From the NCBI RefSeq assembly GCF_029210495.1, contig NZ_JARGDK010000007.1:62001-126000 (forward strand): a DNA stretch of 64,000 nt. The letters are read 5' to 3'. Below are positions 52,208 through 61,462 of the stretch, piece by piece. This DNA is from Pseudothioclava nitratireducens. Lineage in GTDB: Bacteria; Pseudomonadota; Alphaproteobacteria; Rhodobacterales; Rhodobacteraceae. The translations under genes and the position numbers were made by a program. Every line of letters starts with the position of its first letter. Positions within the stretch are counted from its first letter, which is position 1. The notes below the pieces were generated by a model. That model ran no database searches. It was given only the letters and a program-made list of their open reading frames with translations, and was not told the origin of the DNA.

Positions 52208-53123
52208 GCCCCGCCTCCTGTGCGCTGATCCGGGCCGCCTCGGCCATGAGCCAATCCAGAAAAGCCCGAACGGGGGCGCGTGCCTCGGCCCCCGGCGCGC
52301 AAAGAAATCGGTAGCTTTCTTCCGGCACAAGGGAAAGAGAAAAGGGCGCGACGAGCCGCCCCGCCTCCAGTGCGTCCTGCGCCAATGTTGCGCGCCCGAG
52401 CACCACGCCGGCCCCGCTGATCGCGGCGTCCAGCGCATGATCCGCCTGCGAGAATTGCGCGCCACCGGAAGGGGGCGGGCCCAGCCCGGCGGCCCGGAAC
52501 CATCCGGCCCAGTCCGCCGGGCGCCGCATGAACGCGCGCTCGTCATGGTGCAATAAGGGGGCCTCACGCAACGACTCGGGCGATGTGAATCGCGCGGCGA
52601 GCGCAGGGGTCATCATCGGGGTTAACCATTCGCGCAGCAATTGCCCGCTCGACAACCCCTCATGGCGATCGGGGCCAAACCGCAAGGCGAGGTCGACGTC
52701 ATCGCGGCGCAGATCGAGCAGACGCAGCGTCGCGGTAAACCGCAACTCGATCTCGGGGTGCTCGGCGGCGAACAGAAAGAGCCTCGGGGCCAGCCATTTC
52801 GAGGTGAAGGCCGGCCCGGCGGTGATATTCACGATGCGATCAGTGCAATGTCTGTGCGCCGCGCGCCAGGCCGCTCGCAGGCTGTCCATGCCTTCGCGGA
52901 CACCGGGTAGCAGTCGCAATCCCGCCTCGTTGAGGTGGACCGCGCGATGGCTGCGTTCGAAGAGGGCTTGACCCAGAGCCTCTTCCAGTTGCCGGATCTG
53001 GAAGGACAGCGCGGCAGGCGTCACGCCCAGCTCTGCGGCGGCATTCTGAAACGACAGATGACGTGCGGCGGCCTCAAAGGCCCGCAGGGCCGTCAGGGGT
53101 AAGTGATCGGATCTTTCTGACAT
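52185..53123 (-). CDS. LysR-family transcriptional regulator (GcvA-like)
   Basis: A 312-residue LTTR. The N-terminal winged HTH (LTALRAFEAAARHLSFQNAA, ELGVTPAALSFQIRQLEEAL) and a C-terminal substrate-binding domain with VNITAGPAFTSKWLAPRL are present, similar to GcvA. It overlaps the exporter gene 3' to it on the same strand, so it probably controls that exporter and itself. The start at 53123 (MSERSDH) is chosen as usual length before the HTH. Confidence 0.88.
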   Translation of the reverse strand: MSERSDHLPLTALRAFEAAARHLSFQNAAAELGVTPAALSFQIRQLEEALGQALFERSHRAVHLNEAGLRLLPGVREGMDSLRAAWRAAHRHCTDRIVNITAGPAFTSKWLAPRLFLFAAEHPEIELRFTATLRLLDLRRDDVDLALRFGPDRHEGLSSGQLLREWLTPMMTPALAARFTSPESLREAPLLHHDERAFMRRPADWAGWFRAAGLGPPPSGGAQFSQADHALDAAISGAGVVLGRATLAQDALEAGRLVAPFSLSLVPEESYRFLCAPGAEARAPVRAFLDWLMAEAARISAQEAGRDFRSDW

Positions 53124-53157
53124 AAGATAATCTTTTGTGAGTCGAGAATAATACTCG
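53124..53157. promoter_or_regulatory. Inverted repeats upstream of the LysR gene
   Basis: AAGAT-A-ATCTT (53124-53134) directly abuts the start codon, and CGAG-AATAATA-CTCG (53143-53157) lies just upstream. Both are in an AT-rich, non-coding stretch and could be the autoregulatory binding site. No experiment supports this. Confidence 0.4.
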
Positions 53158-53220
53158 TTTGTCAGGTCAATAATGCTTTGCGATGTTCCTTGTGTAAAGA
53201 TCAACTGATGTGAGGATGTA

Positions 53221-53379
53221 ATGCTCCAGATTCCGACATCCGAGGCTCAGGCGCGCGCGGCGCGCTATGCAATGGCCCTGCGGCGTGCGGCGTTCGCGCA
53301 GCTTTGGCGGCGCGTGGCGCGAGCTTTGCCCCATAGAAAAAGGGCTGCCCCTGTAAAGGGGCAGCCCCGTCCCTGCTAA
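53221..53379 (+). CDS. Possible small basic protein
   Basis: A 52-codon frame from ATG at 53221 with TGAGGA nearby; it encodes an Arg/Ala-rich helix (ARAARYAMALRRAAFAQLWR). Its end runs through the phbB terminator stem and stops at 53379, which weakens the case. It is not similar to anything I recognise. Confidence 0.2.
   Translation: MLQIPTSEAQARAARYAMALRRAAFAQLWRRVARALPHRKRAAPVKGQPRPC
53336..53368 (-). terminator. Intrinsic terminator of phbB
   Basis: Read on the minus strand, arms GGGCTGCCCC (53367-53358) and GGGGCAGCCC (53351-53342) with a 6-base loop are followed by TTTTTC. It lies about 20 bases after the phbB stop. Confidence 0.9.
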
Positions 53380-53387
53380 GTGCAGGA

Positions 53388-54110
53388 TCAGACGAAATAC
53401 TGACCGCCGTTGGCGGTGATCGTCGAGCCGGTGATGAAACCCGCATCATCGGAGGCGAGGAAGACGACGCAACGCGCGATCTCGCCCGGTTCGCCAAGGC
53501 GCCCGACCGGGATCTGACCAATAATCGACTCGCGGACCTTTTCCGGGACAGCCATCACCATTTCGGTGGCGATGTAGCCGGGGCAGATCGCGTTCACGGT
53601 GATGCCGGCGCGCGCGCCTTCCTGGGCCAATGCCTTGGTGAAGCCGAGATCGCCCGCTTTTGCCGCCGAGTAGTTGGCTTGACCGAATTGACCCTTCTGA
53701 CCGTTGATCGACGAGATGTTGACGATCCGGCCGAACTTGCGCTCGCGCATGCCGTTCCAGAGCGGGTGGGTCATGTTGAACACGCCCGAGAGGTTGGTGT
53801 CCATGACCTGCTGCCACTGCTCACGGGTCATCTTGTGGAAGGGGGCGTCGCGGGTGATCCCTGCATTGTTCACGAGCACGTCGATCGGGCCGAGCTCTGC
53901 CTCGACCTTGGCAATGCCTTCGGCGCAAGCGTCATAATCGGCAACCGACCATTTGTAGGTCTTGATGCCGGTCTCTTCCGTGAATTTCGCCGCCGCCTCG
54001 TCGTTGCCGGCATAGTTGGCCGCAACGGTGTAGCCTGCGGCTTGCAGGGCCTTCGAGATTTCCGCGCCAATGCCGCGCGAACCGCCGGTGACAAGTGCAA
54101 CTCGGGACAT
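53388..54110 (-). CDS. phbB: Acetoacetyl-CoA reductase
   Basis: NADPH-dependent SDR (240 aa) of PHB synthesis, reducing acetoacetyl-CoA to 3-hydroxybutyryl-CoA. It has TGGSRGIGAEISKAL, NNAGITRDAPFHKM, the catalytic NISSINGQKGQFGQANYSAAK (Ser/Tyr/Lys) and TVNAICPGYIATEMV. phbA lies upstream on the same strand across a 114-base gap with a hairpin. Confidence 0.95.
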   Translation of the reverse strand: MSRVALVTGGSRGIGAEISKALQAAGYTVAANYAGNDEAAAKFTEETGIKTYKWSVADYDACAEGIAKVEAELGPIDVLVNNAGITRDAPFHKMTREQWQQVMDTNLSGVFNMTHPLWNGMRERKFGRIVNISSINGQKGQFGQANYSAAKAGDLGFTKALAQEGARAGITVNAICPGYIATEMVMAVPEKVRESIIGQIPVGRLGEPGEIARCVVFLASDDAGFITGSTITANGGQYFV

Positions 54111-54161
54111 GATTCCTCCTCCGGGTTAATGCCTTTGAAATCCTGTTACCGAAATTAATAA

Positions 54162-54186
54162 GGGCGCGCAATAAAGTTGCGCGCCC
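54162..54186. other. Hairpin between phbA and phbB (GCGCAA-N5-TTGCGC)
   Basis: Perfect 10-base arms GGGCGCGCAA (54162-54171) and TTGCGCGCCC (54177-54186) with loop TAAAG. In an operon gap this may be an attenuating or mRNA-protecting stem. Its GCGCAA-N5-TTGCGC core recurs upstream of phbA at 55517-55533. Confidence 0.6.
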
Positions 54187-54224
54187 GATTTTGCATTTGC
54201 AGCAAAAAAGTTTGGGTTTTCGGC

Positions 54225-55400
54225 TCAGAGGCCTTCGATGCACATCGCAACGCCCATGCCGCCGCCGATGCAGAGCGTGGCAAGACCCTTCTTGGCGCCC
54301 GAACGTTTCATTTCGAAGACAAGGGTATTGAGGATGCGGCACCCCGAGGCGCCGATCGGATGGCCGATTGCGATCGCGCCGCCGTTCACGTTGACCTTCG
54401 AGGTATCCCAGCCCATGTCCTTGTTTACAGCGCAGGCTTGCGCGGCGAAGGCCTCGTTGGCCTCGACCAGATCGAGATCGGCGGCTTTCCAGCCAGCTTT
54501 CTCAAGAGCCTTGCGCGACGAGGGGATCGGACCGCAGCCCATGATCGACGGGTCGAGACCGGCAGTCGCGTAAGACGCGATCCGGGCCATTGGGGTCAGA
54601 CCACGCTTGGCGGCTTCTTCTTCGGTCATCAGCAGCACCACGGCCGCACCGTCATTGATGCCGCTTGCATTGCCGGCGGTCACCGAGCCGTCCTTGGTGA
54701 AGGCGGGGCGCAGCTTTTGCATCGACTCGATCGTGGCGCCGTGACGAATATATTCGTCACTATCAACGACGATGTCGCCCTTGCGTGTCTTGACGGTGAA
54801 AGCGGCGATCTCATCGGCGAACTTGCCAGCCTTTTGCGCGGCTTCGGCCTTGTTCTGCGATGCGAGCGCGAACTCGTCCTGCATCTCGCGCGAGATTTGC
54901 CACTGGTTGGCGACGTTCTCGGCGGTCTGGCCCATGTGGTAGCCGTTGAACGCATCCCACAGGCCATCCTTGATCATCGAGTCGATCATCTTCATGTCGC
55001 CCATCTTCTGACCTGCGCGCAGATGCGCGACATGAGGGCTCAGCGACATGTTTTCCTGACCGCCGGCGATGACGATATTCGCGTCACCGAGCATGATGTG
55101 TTGTGCGCCAAGGGCGACCGTGCGCAGACCCGAGCCGCACACCTGGTTGATCGACCATGCGGCGGATTCGATCGGTAGACCCGCATTGATATGGGCTTGG
55201 CGGGCCGGGTTCTGGCCCTGGCCGGCGGTCAGAACCTGACCCAGGATCGTCTCCGAGACTTCCGCCTTGTCGATCCCCGCGCGGGCGACAACCGCCTCGA
55301 TCACGCAAGCGCCCAAGTCATGGGCCGGGGTATTGGCGAACGAGCCGTTGAAACTGCCCACAGCTGTCCGAGCTGCAGAAACGATAACGACGTTGGTCAT
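54225..55400 (-). CDS. phbA: Acetyl-CoA acetyltransferase (beta-ketothiolase)
   Basis: PhbA/thiolase of 391 aa condensing two acetyl-CoA to acetoacetyl-CoA. Active-site residues visible: Cys88 in [12 protein letters not shown], His347 in [12 protein letters not shown], and Cys377 in [11 protein letters not shown]. The start at 55400 follows GAGGAGAGGACCC; the frame stays open to 55433. First gene of the phbAB pair. Confidence 0.96.
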   Translation of the reverse strand: MTNVVIVSAARTAVGSFNGSFANTPAHDLGACVIEAVVARAGIDKAEVSETILGQVLTAGQGQNPARQAHINAGLPIESAAWSINQVCGSGLRTVALGAQHIMLGDANIVIAGGQENMSLSPHVAHLRAGQKMGDMKMIDSMIKDGLWDAFNGYHMGQTAENVANQWQISREMQDEFALASQNKAEAAQKAGKFADEIAAFTVKTRKGDIVVDSDEYIRHGATIESMQKLRPAFTKDGSVTAGNASGINDGAAVVLLMTEEEAAKRGLTPMARIASYATAGLDPSIMGCGPIPSSRKALEKAGWKAADLDLVEANEAFAAQACAVNKDMGWDTSKVNVNGGAIAIGHPIGASGCRILNTLVFEMKRSGAKKGLATLCIGGGMGVAMCIEGL

Positions 55401-55516
55401 GGGTCCTCTCCTCACAGGTTCTGGCGCCCGCATGGGCGGCGCCCCTAATGCCGCTGCGCAGCATGCCTTATGAGGCCGTTAGGTCAAGCACATTCGCATC
55501 GCCGGGGGTGTTTGAT

Positions 55517-55533
55517 GCGCAATTTTATTGCGC
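55517..55533. promoter_or_regulatory. GCGCAA-N5-TTGCGC palindrome upstream of phbA
   Basis: Arms GCGCAA (55517-55522) and TTGCGC (55528-55533) separated by TTTTA, identical in arm sequence and spacing to the core of the hairpin after phbA. It lies about 120 bases before the phbA start and after the EAL gene stop. It may be a regulator site of the phb genes; this is inference. Confidence 0.4.
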
Positions 55534-55574
55534 GCGCGATCTTCGCGGTTGGGCGCGAGAAGGTGTTTGCGCTC

Positions 55575-56417
55575 TCAGGCGCGCATCGCGGCCTTCTGCG
55601 GCGTTTTCCATGGCGGCATGATCGTTGGCGCGCCGAAATAATAGCCCTGAAGGCAGTCCACACCCAGACTTGTCAGATAGGCGGCATCCTCCGCTGTTTC
55701 GACCGACTCGGCGACCGTGAACATGTCGAAATGGCGGGCGACCGAGAGCAATGCCTCTGCCAGAACCTGATTGTCCGGGTTCGAAGCGATCCCACGGATA
55801 AACTGTCCGTCGATTTTGAGAATGTCGAAGTAGAATTCGCGCAGGTAGCGAAACGAGGTGTAGCCCGCCCCGAAATCGTCGAGTGCAAAGCTGATGCCGC
55901 GGGCCTGCTGATCTTGCATGAAGACGGTCACGAGTTCTGGCATCTGCATGGCCGAGGTTTCGGTGATTTCGAGGATCAACCGCTCGGCCACCGTATCGTC
56001 GCGCGCCAGCCCGCGGTTGAGCGTCTTCATCCAGGCTGGGTATCCGATGGAGCGGGCGGACATGTTGACCGACAGACGCAGGGCGTGATCCTCCGAAAGC
56101 GCCTGAAGCCCCATTTCCAAGGCGAGACAGTCAATCTGACGTCCGAGTTCGGTTGCCTCGAGGGCGGGAATGAAATCCTTGGCGGGGATCACGCGACCCG
56201 TCTGATCGAGCACCCGGATCAATCCTTCATAAAAGGCAGGGCGTTCCGGCCGGGCCGCCTGAACCACGGGTTGAAACGCCATGACCACATCGCGGCATTC
56301 CACCGCCCGCCGCACCATGTTGACGGTTTCCCGGTCTCGCTGCACGACCGCGAAGTTGAGCGGGCTCTCCATGCCCTGTTCGATCGGTTCGATTGCGTCG
56401 CGGCTGTGATCGGACAT
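55575..56417 (-). CDS. EAL-domain protein (putative c-di-GMP phosphodiesterase)
   Basis: A 280-residue cytoplasmic protein. The EAL motif appears as EGLIR with Glu64, and other catalytic residues look intact: SVNMSARSIG, ILEITETSAM, FALDDFGAGYTSF, FDILKIDGQFI, AESVETAEDA and QGYYFGAP. It may thus hydrolyse c-di-GMP. The start at 56417 (MSDHSRD) follows TGGAG at six bases; two upstream in-frame ATGs exist. It is divergent from a PAS protein. Confidence 0.85.
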   Translation of the reverse strand: MSDHSRDAIEPIEQGMESPLNFAVVQRDRETVNMVRRAVECRDVVMAFQPVVQAARPERPAFYEGLIRVLDQTGRVIPAKDFIPALEATELGRQIDCLALEMGLQALSEDHALRLSVNMSARSIGYPAWMKTLNRGLARDDTVAERLILEITETSAMQMPELVTVFMQDQQARGISFALDDFGAGYTSFRYLREFYFDILKIDGQFIRGIASNPDNQVLAEALLSVARHFDMFTVAESVETAEDAAYLTSLGVDCLQGYYFGAPTIMPPWKTPQKAAMRA

Positions 56418-56480
56418 GCTAAACTCCATTTCGGACTCAGCGCAGATTCGCGACAATCCTCTAAGAACAGGTAAAACAAC

Positions 56481-56563
56481 GATTTTTAACGAAATGCTGG
56501 TTAACCCTGCATTGAGGCTATCCAGCGCGAAAGCCGAACTTGCGTAAGGGGGATTTTAACGAA
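56481..56563. promoter_or_regulatory. Direct repeats GATTTT(T)AACGAA in the EAL/PAS divergent gap
   Basis: GATTTTTAACGAA (56481-56493) and GATTTTAACGAA (56552-56563) flank a GTTAACC (56500-56506). TTAAC half-sites are typical of CtrA-like regulators. The same TTAACGAAAT also occurs at 12273-12282 (minus). Regulatory role is inferred. Confidence 0.4.
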
Positions 56564-56605
56564 GCGGTTCTAGTGTCGATGGCGCACGTTCCCATGCGAG
56601 GCCAG

Positions 56606-57841
56606 ATGACCATTCATACAGAGATTGCCAAACCGCGAAGCGGAGAGGTTCCTTTCGGCTTCGAGGAGCTGTTCTATTCTCGCACAGATAAGCGCGGGGT
56701 GATTCAGGCCGGGAACGATATCTTTCAGCGGATCGCAGGGTTCGATTGGTCCGAAATGCTGGGTGCGCCGCATAAAATCGTCCGTCACCCCGACACGCCG
56801 CGTGCGGTGTTCCGGATCTTGTGGGATGCGCTTGCCAAGGGTTACCCGATGGGAGCCTATGTGAAGAACCGCACAAAAAGTGGTGATTTTTACTGGGTAT
56901 TCGCGGTCGTCATGCCGATTGAGGAAGGGTTTCTTTCGCTGCGGATGAAGCCATCCAGCCCCACTTTCGACGTTGTCCGTGAGTTTTATGAACAATTCAG
57001 CGCGATGGAGCGCGAAAAACGACTCGATCCGGAGGACGGTGCCGGCATGTTGCGCGCTATGGCGCGGGACAAAGGGTTTTCGAGCTATAGCAGCTTCATG
57101 GCCTTTGCGCTTGGGCAGGAGTTGATGGCGCGCGACAGGAAATTGCTGCGCAGCACCGACCGTCAGACCAATGTGCTGATCGAGATGAACAGCGTTCTGG
57201 AGCGGTCGACACAAGAGCAGCGCCGTTTGTTGCGCAGCTTTGAAGCCCTGCAATCCATTCCCAACAACATGCGCATCGTGGCATCTCGGCTGGAGCCATC
57301 GGGTGGTCCGATTTCGTCGATTTCGGAGAATTACAAGGCGTCCTCGGCAGGGATTTCCGAACGGCTGCGCAGTTTTGTGGCTGGCGACCAGAATATGTGT
57401 GACCGGATGTCACGCGACGTGGCCAAGGCGCTGTTCTTGCTTGGGTGCAGCCGGGTTATCTCGGAGCTGACACAAAACCTCGATGCGGGCGAGCCAGTCG
57501 AGGGAATCGACGCACTGGTTGAACTTGCCCTGCTCGAGCGTTTGATGGGGCGCAGCATCGCGGATGCCCGCGAGGCGATGGTCAATGCGGCAGATCTTGC
57601 GCGGATGCTGACACGTGCGAGCCGCGACATTCGTCGGCAAATGCTTGGCCTCGATACGATCCGGGTGCTGGGTCGGGTCGAGTGCGGACGTATGCGTGGC
57701 AATGGCAGTGCGCTTTCGTCGACAATTGATCAGCTCGACACGTTTCACGCCGATATCAAGGAGCGGCTCGAATCTATCATGCATCTGTCTGAGGTGATCG
57801 AGCAGTCGATCTCGGCCTATCTCAGGTCGCAACCGGGATGA
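56606..57841 (+). CDS. PAS-domain protein, Aer-like sensor
   Basis: A 411-residue protein. The N-terminal PAS domain (about residues 15-120) has the Aer-type PHKIVRHPDTPRAVF and FYWVFAVVMPI typical of FAD-binding redox PAS domains. The rest is helical with no HAMP, kinase or methyl-accepting signature seen. It may sense redox or act in taxis; inference. The start at 56606 (MTIHTE) follows GCGAGGCCAG; earlier ATGs at 56594, 56579 and 56540 are possible. Confidence 0.75.
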   Translation: MTIHTEIAKPRSGEVPFGFEELFYSRTDKRGVIQAGNDIFQRIAGFDWSEMLGAPHKIVRHPDTPRAVFRILWDALAKGYPMGAYVKNRTKSGDFYWVFAVVMPIEEGFLSLRMKPSSPTFDVVREFYEQFSAMEREKRLDPEDGAGMLRAMARDKGFSSYSSFMAFALGQELMARDRKLLRSTDRQTNVLIEMNSVLERSTQEQRRLLRSFEALQSIPNNMRIVASRLEPSGGPISSISENYKASSAGISERLRSFVAGDQNMCDRMSRDVAKALFLLGCSRVISELTQNLDAGEPVEGIDALVELALLERLMGRSIADAREAMVNAADLARMLTRASRDIRRQMLGLDTIRVLGRVECGRMRGNGSALSSTIDQLDTFHADIKERLESIMHLSEVIEQSISAYLRSQPG

Positions 57842-57869
57842 GTTAGCCAAGATGGGCTGACGGCAGGTA

Positions 57870-58412
57870 TCACTCCGCAATCAATGCGGCGATTAGCGCC
57901 TTGGCGTCAGGACTGTCCCACTCTGCCTCGCCGATCAGGCGAGCGACCTCTTGGCCGTTCTTGTCGATCAGCACCGTGACTGGCAGGCCGACGACGCCCA
58001 TTGCGCGCGCCAGCTGCTGTTTGGGGTCGCGGAATTTCGGCAGCCGGGCCACACCGGCCTCCTCGAAGAAGCGGTCGATTTTGGGCGGAGGATTGCGCCC
58101 GGTAGCAACGGTGACGACCTCGAAGCCATTGCCGCCCAGTTGCGCCTGAAGACGATCCAGCGAGGGCATTTCGGCCCGGCACGGTGCGCACCAGGTCGCC
58201 CAGAAGTTCACCAGAACCACCTGTCCACGGTAGGCGGCGAGGCTTGTGGTGCCGCCCATGCCATCCTCAAATGCAAGGTCGGGCACCGGGAGTGGGGCCT
58301 CATAGACGACCAGCTTGTTCATCTCGCCCGTCTTCAGCGCCGAGAGATCCGCCGCCGCAGCAGCATTTGCACCGAGCGCGAGGGCCGTATAAAGGACGAG
58401 GGACCGCAGCAT
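57870..58412 (-). CDS. TlpA-like thioredoxin family protein
   Basis: A 180-residue periplasmic disulfide protein: signal peptide [17 protein letters not shown], then a thioredoxin-fold with [17 protein letters not shown] (Cys75/Cys78) and cis-Pro segment [13 protein letters not shown]. It likely reduces periplasmic thiols, as in cytochrome biogenesis. The start at 58412 follows CGGAGGCAAT. It is divergent from argH, 25 bases apart. Confidence 0.9.
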   Translation of the reverse strand: MLRSLVLYTALALGANAAAAADLSALKTGEMNKLVVYEAPLPVPDLAFEDGMGGTTSLAAYRGQVVLVNFWATWCAPCRAEMPSLDRLQAQLGGNGFEVVTVATGRNPPPKIDRFFEEAGVARLPKFRDPKQQLARAMGVVGLPVTVLIDKNGQEVARLIGEAEWDSPDAKALIAALIAE

Positions 58413-58437
58413 ATTGCCTCCGATGAAGGGCCTGACC

Positions 58438-59844
58438 ATGACCGACACCGCCAAGGATAGCAAAGCCTCCAACGCCATGTGGGGCGGGCGTTTCGCCGCA
58501 GGACCGGACGCGATCATGGAGGCGATCAACGCCTCGATCTCGTTCGACCAACGGCTCTACGCGCAAGATATCCGTGGCAGCCGGGCCCATGCCGCGATGC
58601 TCGCCGCACAGGGTATCATCAGCAATAAAGACGCAGAGACGATCCGGGAAGGCCTGCTCACGGTCTTGTCAGAGATCGAGGGCGGAAACTTCCCGTTTTC
58701 TGCGGCGCTTGAGGACATCCATATGAATGTCGAGGCGCGGCTCAAGGAGATCATTGGCGAACCGGCGGGGCGCCTGCACACGGCGCGCTCGCGCAATGAC
58801 CAGGTTGCGACCGATTTCCGGCTTTGGGTGCGTGATCAATGCGATGCCGCGATCAAGGGGCTCGATGCGCTGATCCGGGCGCTGCTCGGGCAGGCCGAGG
58901 CGGGCGCGGATTGGGTGATGCCGGGCTTTACCCATTTGCAGACGGCGCAGCCGGTCACATGGGGCCACCATATGATGGCCTATGTCGAGATGTTCGCCCG
59001 TGACCTGTCGCGTTTTTCGGATGCGCGTAAACGTATGAATGAAAGCCCGCTGGGTGCCGCGGCGCTGGCTGGCACCGGCTTCCCGATTGACCGCCATGCC
59101 ACGGCGGAGGCGCTGGGCTTCGATCGTCCGATGGCGAATTCGCTCGATGCGGTCTCGGACCGCGATTTCGCGCTGGAGTTCCTGTCCTCGGCGTCGATCT
59201 GCGCCGTGCACCTGTCGCGTCTGGCTGAAGAACTGGTGATCTGGTCCTCGGCGCAGTTCCGCTTCGTTGCGATGTCGGACAAATGGTCGACGGGGTCCTC
59301 GATCATGCCGCAAAAGCGCAACCCGGATGCGGCAGAGCTGATCCGCGCCAAGATCGGACGGATTCTTGGCGCGACGGTCGCGCTGTTTACCGTGATGAAG
59401 GGCCTGCCGCTCGCCTATTCCAAGGACATGCAAGAGGACAAGGAGCAGGTCTTTGACGCCGCCGACCATCTGTTGCTCGCGCTGGCAGCGATGGAGGGCA
59501 TGATCCGCGACCTGACCGTCAATCGCGACAAGCTGGAAGCGGCGGCGTCCTCGGGCTTCTCGACCGCGACCGATCTGGCCGACTGGCTGGTGCGCGAGGC
59601 GGGGCTGCCCTTCCGCGATGCCCACCACGTCACCGGAACCCTCGTTGCCATGGCCGAAGCCAAGGGTTGCGATCTGCCGGACCTGAGCCTGGCCGAGATG
59701 CAATCGGTGAACTCTGCGATCACCGAGGATATCTTCGGTGTGCTCGGGGTTCACAACTCGGTCGCTTCGCGGCAGTCTTACGGTGGAACCGCGCCCGATC
59801 AGGTGCGCGCCCAGATCGCCCGCTGGAAGGAGCATCTTGCATGA
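58438..59844 (+). CDS. argH: Argininosuccinate lyase
   Basis: ArgH (468 aa), last step of arginine synthesis. The fumarase-superfamily signature [20 protein letters not shown] is near residue 283, with [17 protein letters not shown] upstream and TRSGFS-like [15 protein letters not shown] later. The start at 58438 (MTDTAKDSK) follows AAGGGCCTGACC. It overlaps a small lipoprotein gene by four bases. Confidence 0.95.
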   Translation: MTDTAKDSKASNAMWGGRFAAGPDAIMEAINASISFDQRLYAQDIRGSRAHAAMLAAQGIISNKDAETIREGLLTVLSEIEGGNFPFSAALEDIHMNVEARLKEIIGEPAGRLHTARSRNDQVATDFRLWVRDQCDAAIKGLDALIRALLGQAEAGADWVMPGFTHLQTAQPVTWGHHMMAYVEMFARDLSRFSDARKRMNESPLGAAALAGTGFPIDRHATAEALGFDRPMANSLDAVSDRDFALEFLSSASICAVHLSRLAEELVIWSSAQFRFVAMSDKWSTGSSIMPQKRNPDAAELIRAKIGRILGATVALFTVMKGLPLAYSKDMQEDKEQVFDAADHLLLALAAMEGMIRDLTVNRDKLEAAASSGFSTATDLADWLVREAGLPFRDAHHVTGTLVAMAEAKGCDLPDLSLAEMQSVNSAITEDIFGVLGVHNSVASRQSYGGTAPDQVRAQIARWKEHLA

Positions 59845-59993
59845 AACCCGCGCTGATCCTTGCATTTCTGACGCTTGCGGCCTGTTCGGACCCGGCGCTC
59901 CATGCGGGGATCTCGCTCGATTCGAGCGGGGTGAGCGTTTACCCCGCCGTGTCGGGCCGGGTCGGTGGCGCGACCGTGTCGGTGTCGCCGTGA
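59841..59993 (+). CDS. Small lipoprotein between argH and lptM
   Basis: A 50-residue lipoprotein: signal [15 protein letters not shown] with lipobox LAAC (Cys15). The mature part has [20 protein letters not shown]. It overlaps argH by ATGA and the next gene by GTGA. Function unknown; its strict coupling argues it is real. Confidence 0.8.
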   Translation: MKPALILAFLTLAACSDPALHAGISLDSSGVSVYPAVSGRVGGATVSVSP

Positions 59994-60085
59994 GGGCCGC
60001 GTTGCTGATCCTGTGTCTTGCCGGGCTGGCCGGCTGCGGCGTCGAGGGGCCGCCGATCCCACCCTCGCAGGTCGTGGCACGCTAA
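59990..60085 (+). CDS. lptM: LptM-like lipoprotein (GTG start)
   Basis: A 31-residue protein [24 protein letters not shown] with lipobox LAGC and the Gly-x-x-Gly-Pro-x-x-Pro motif of LptM/YifL, which aids LptD maturation in the outer membrane. The GTG start overlaps the stop of the gene before it (GTGA). It lies just before lysA, as LptM lies before dapF in enterobacteria. Confidence 0.8.
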   Translation: MRAALLILCLAGLAGCGVEGPPIPPSQVVAR

Positions 60086-60156
60086 GCGCGCTTTCCAACG
60101 CGCGGCGCAGCGGGTAAAGCGGGGCAAACCTGCCACTTTGACCGCAAGGGCCTGCG

Positions 60157-61422
60157 ATGGATCATTTTCTTTACCGTGACGGCGTGCTCTGTGCCGAGGA
60201 CGTTCCGCTGACCGAGATCGCGGCCAGCGTCGGCACCCCGTTCTATGTCTACTCGACCGCCACGCTGACCCGCCATTTCAAGCTGTTCGAAGAGGCGCTG
60301 GCGGGGATGGATCATCTCGTATGCTTCGCGATCAAGTCGAACTCGAACCTCGCCGTGCTCAAGACGCTGGGCGAACTGGGGGCGGGGATGGATGTGGTCT
60401 CGGGCGGGGAGTATCGCCGGGCCAAGGCGGCGGGCGTGCCCGGTGAGCGCATCGTGTTCTCGGGCGTTGGCAAGACGCGCGAGGAAATCCACCTCGCGCT
60501 GACCGGCGGCATCCGGCAATTCAATGTCGAGTCCGAGCCGGAACTGCGCGTGATTTCCGAAGTGGCCTCCGAGCTTGGCGTTGAAGCTCCGATTGCCATT
60601 CGGGTGAACCCCGATGTCGACGCCAAGACGCATGAAAAGATCGCGACCGGCAAGTCCGAGAACAAGTTCGGCATCCCGATCGCCAAGGCCCGCGCAGTCT
60701 ATGCCGAGGCCGCCGCGCTGCCGGGGATCAAAGTGATGGGCGTCGATGTGCATATCGGCTCGCAGCTGACCGATCTGGCACCCTTCGAGGCGGCCTTCCT
60801 GAAGGTGCGCGAACTGACCGAGCAACTGCGCGCGGATGGTCATGAGATCGTGCGTCTCGACCTTGGTGGCGGGCTTGGCATTCCCTACGAACGGTCGAAC
60901 TCTGCGCCGCCCCTACCCATCGAATATGGCGAGGTGATCCGGCGCACGGTGGGCGATCTAGGCTGCGAGATCGAGATCGAGCCGGGGCGGCTGATCTCGG
61001 GCAATGCGGGGATTCTCGTGACTTCGGTGATCTATCTGAAGCAAGGCGAGGGCCGCGATTTCCTGATCGTCGATGCGGCGATGAACGATCTGGTGCGCCC
61101 GTCGATGTATGGGGCGCATCACGACATCGTCCCGGTGGTCGAGCCTGCGCCCGGCACCGAGGCGGCGGCGTTCGATATCGTCGGGCCGGTTTGCGAGACG
61201 GGCGACACCTTCGCCAAGGGCCGCGCGCTGACGCCGGTCGGGCCTGGTGACCTGATCGCGTTCCGTTCGGCGGGCGCTTATGGCGCGGTGATGTCGTCCG
61301 AATACAACTCGCGGCCGCTGATTCCGGAGGTTCTGGTGAACGGGGATCAATTCGCTGTCATTCGGGCAAGACCGAGCTTTGAAGAAATGCTCGGGCGCGA
61401 TACCATTCCTGAATGGCTCTGA
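60157..61422 (+). CDS. lysA: Diaminopimelate decarboxylase
   Basis: LysA (421 aa), PLP enzyme making lysine from meso-DAP. Lys60 in HLVCFAIKSNSN binds PLP; GGGLGIPYE, EPGRLISGNAG and CETGDTFAKGR are further hallmarks. It completes the route begun by dapA at 2 kb. A DUF4175-like gene follows 40 bases later. Confidence 0.95.
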   Translation: MDHFLYRDGVLCAEDVPLTEIAASVGTPFYVYSTATLTRHFKLFEEALAGMDHLVCFAIKSNSNLAVLKTLGELGAGMDVVSGGEYRRAKAAGVPGERIVFSGVGKTREEIHLALTGGIRQFNVESEPELRVISEVASELGVEAPIAIRVNPDVDAKTHEKIATGKSENKFGIPIAKARAVYAEAAALPGIKVMGVDVHIGSQLTDLAPFEAAFLKVRELTEQLRADGHEIVRLDLGGGLGIPYERSNSAPPLPIEYGEVIRRTVGDLGCEIEIEPGRLISGNAGILVTSVIYLKQGEGRDFLIVDAAMNDLVRPSMYGAHHDIVPVVEPAPGTEAAAFDIVGPVCETGDTFAKGRALTPVGPGDLIAFRSAGAYGAVMSSEYNSRPLIPEVLVNGDQFAVIRARPSFEEMLGRDTIPEWL

Positions 61423-61462
61423 CGCGGCGCGGGTATTTCGCCGTAGGGGCCGGAAAGGACCG

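Noticed and set aside
53201-53521. Minus-strand frame of 106 codons between LysR and phbB
   Set aside because: It crosses the phbB terminator and the phbB 3' end with no family resemblance.
56217-56237. Degenerate EAL motif in the c-di-GMP protein considered a sign of inactivity
   Set aside because: The Glu of the motif and the other metal and catalytic residues are kept, and EGL variants are seen in active enzymes.
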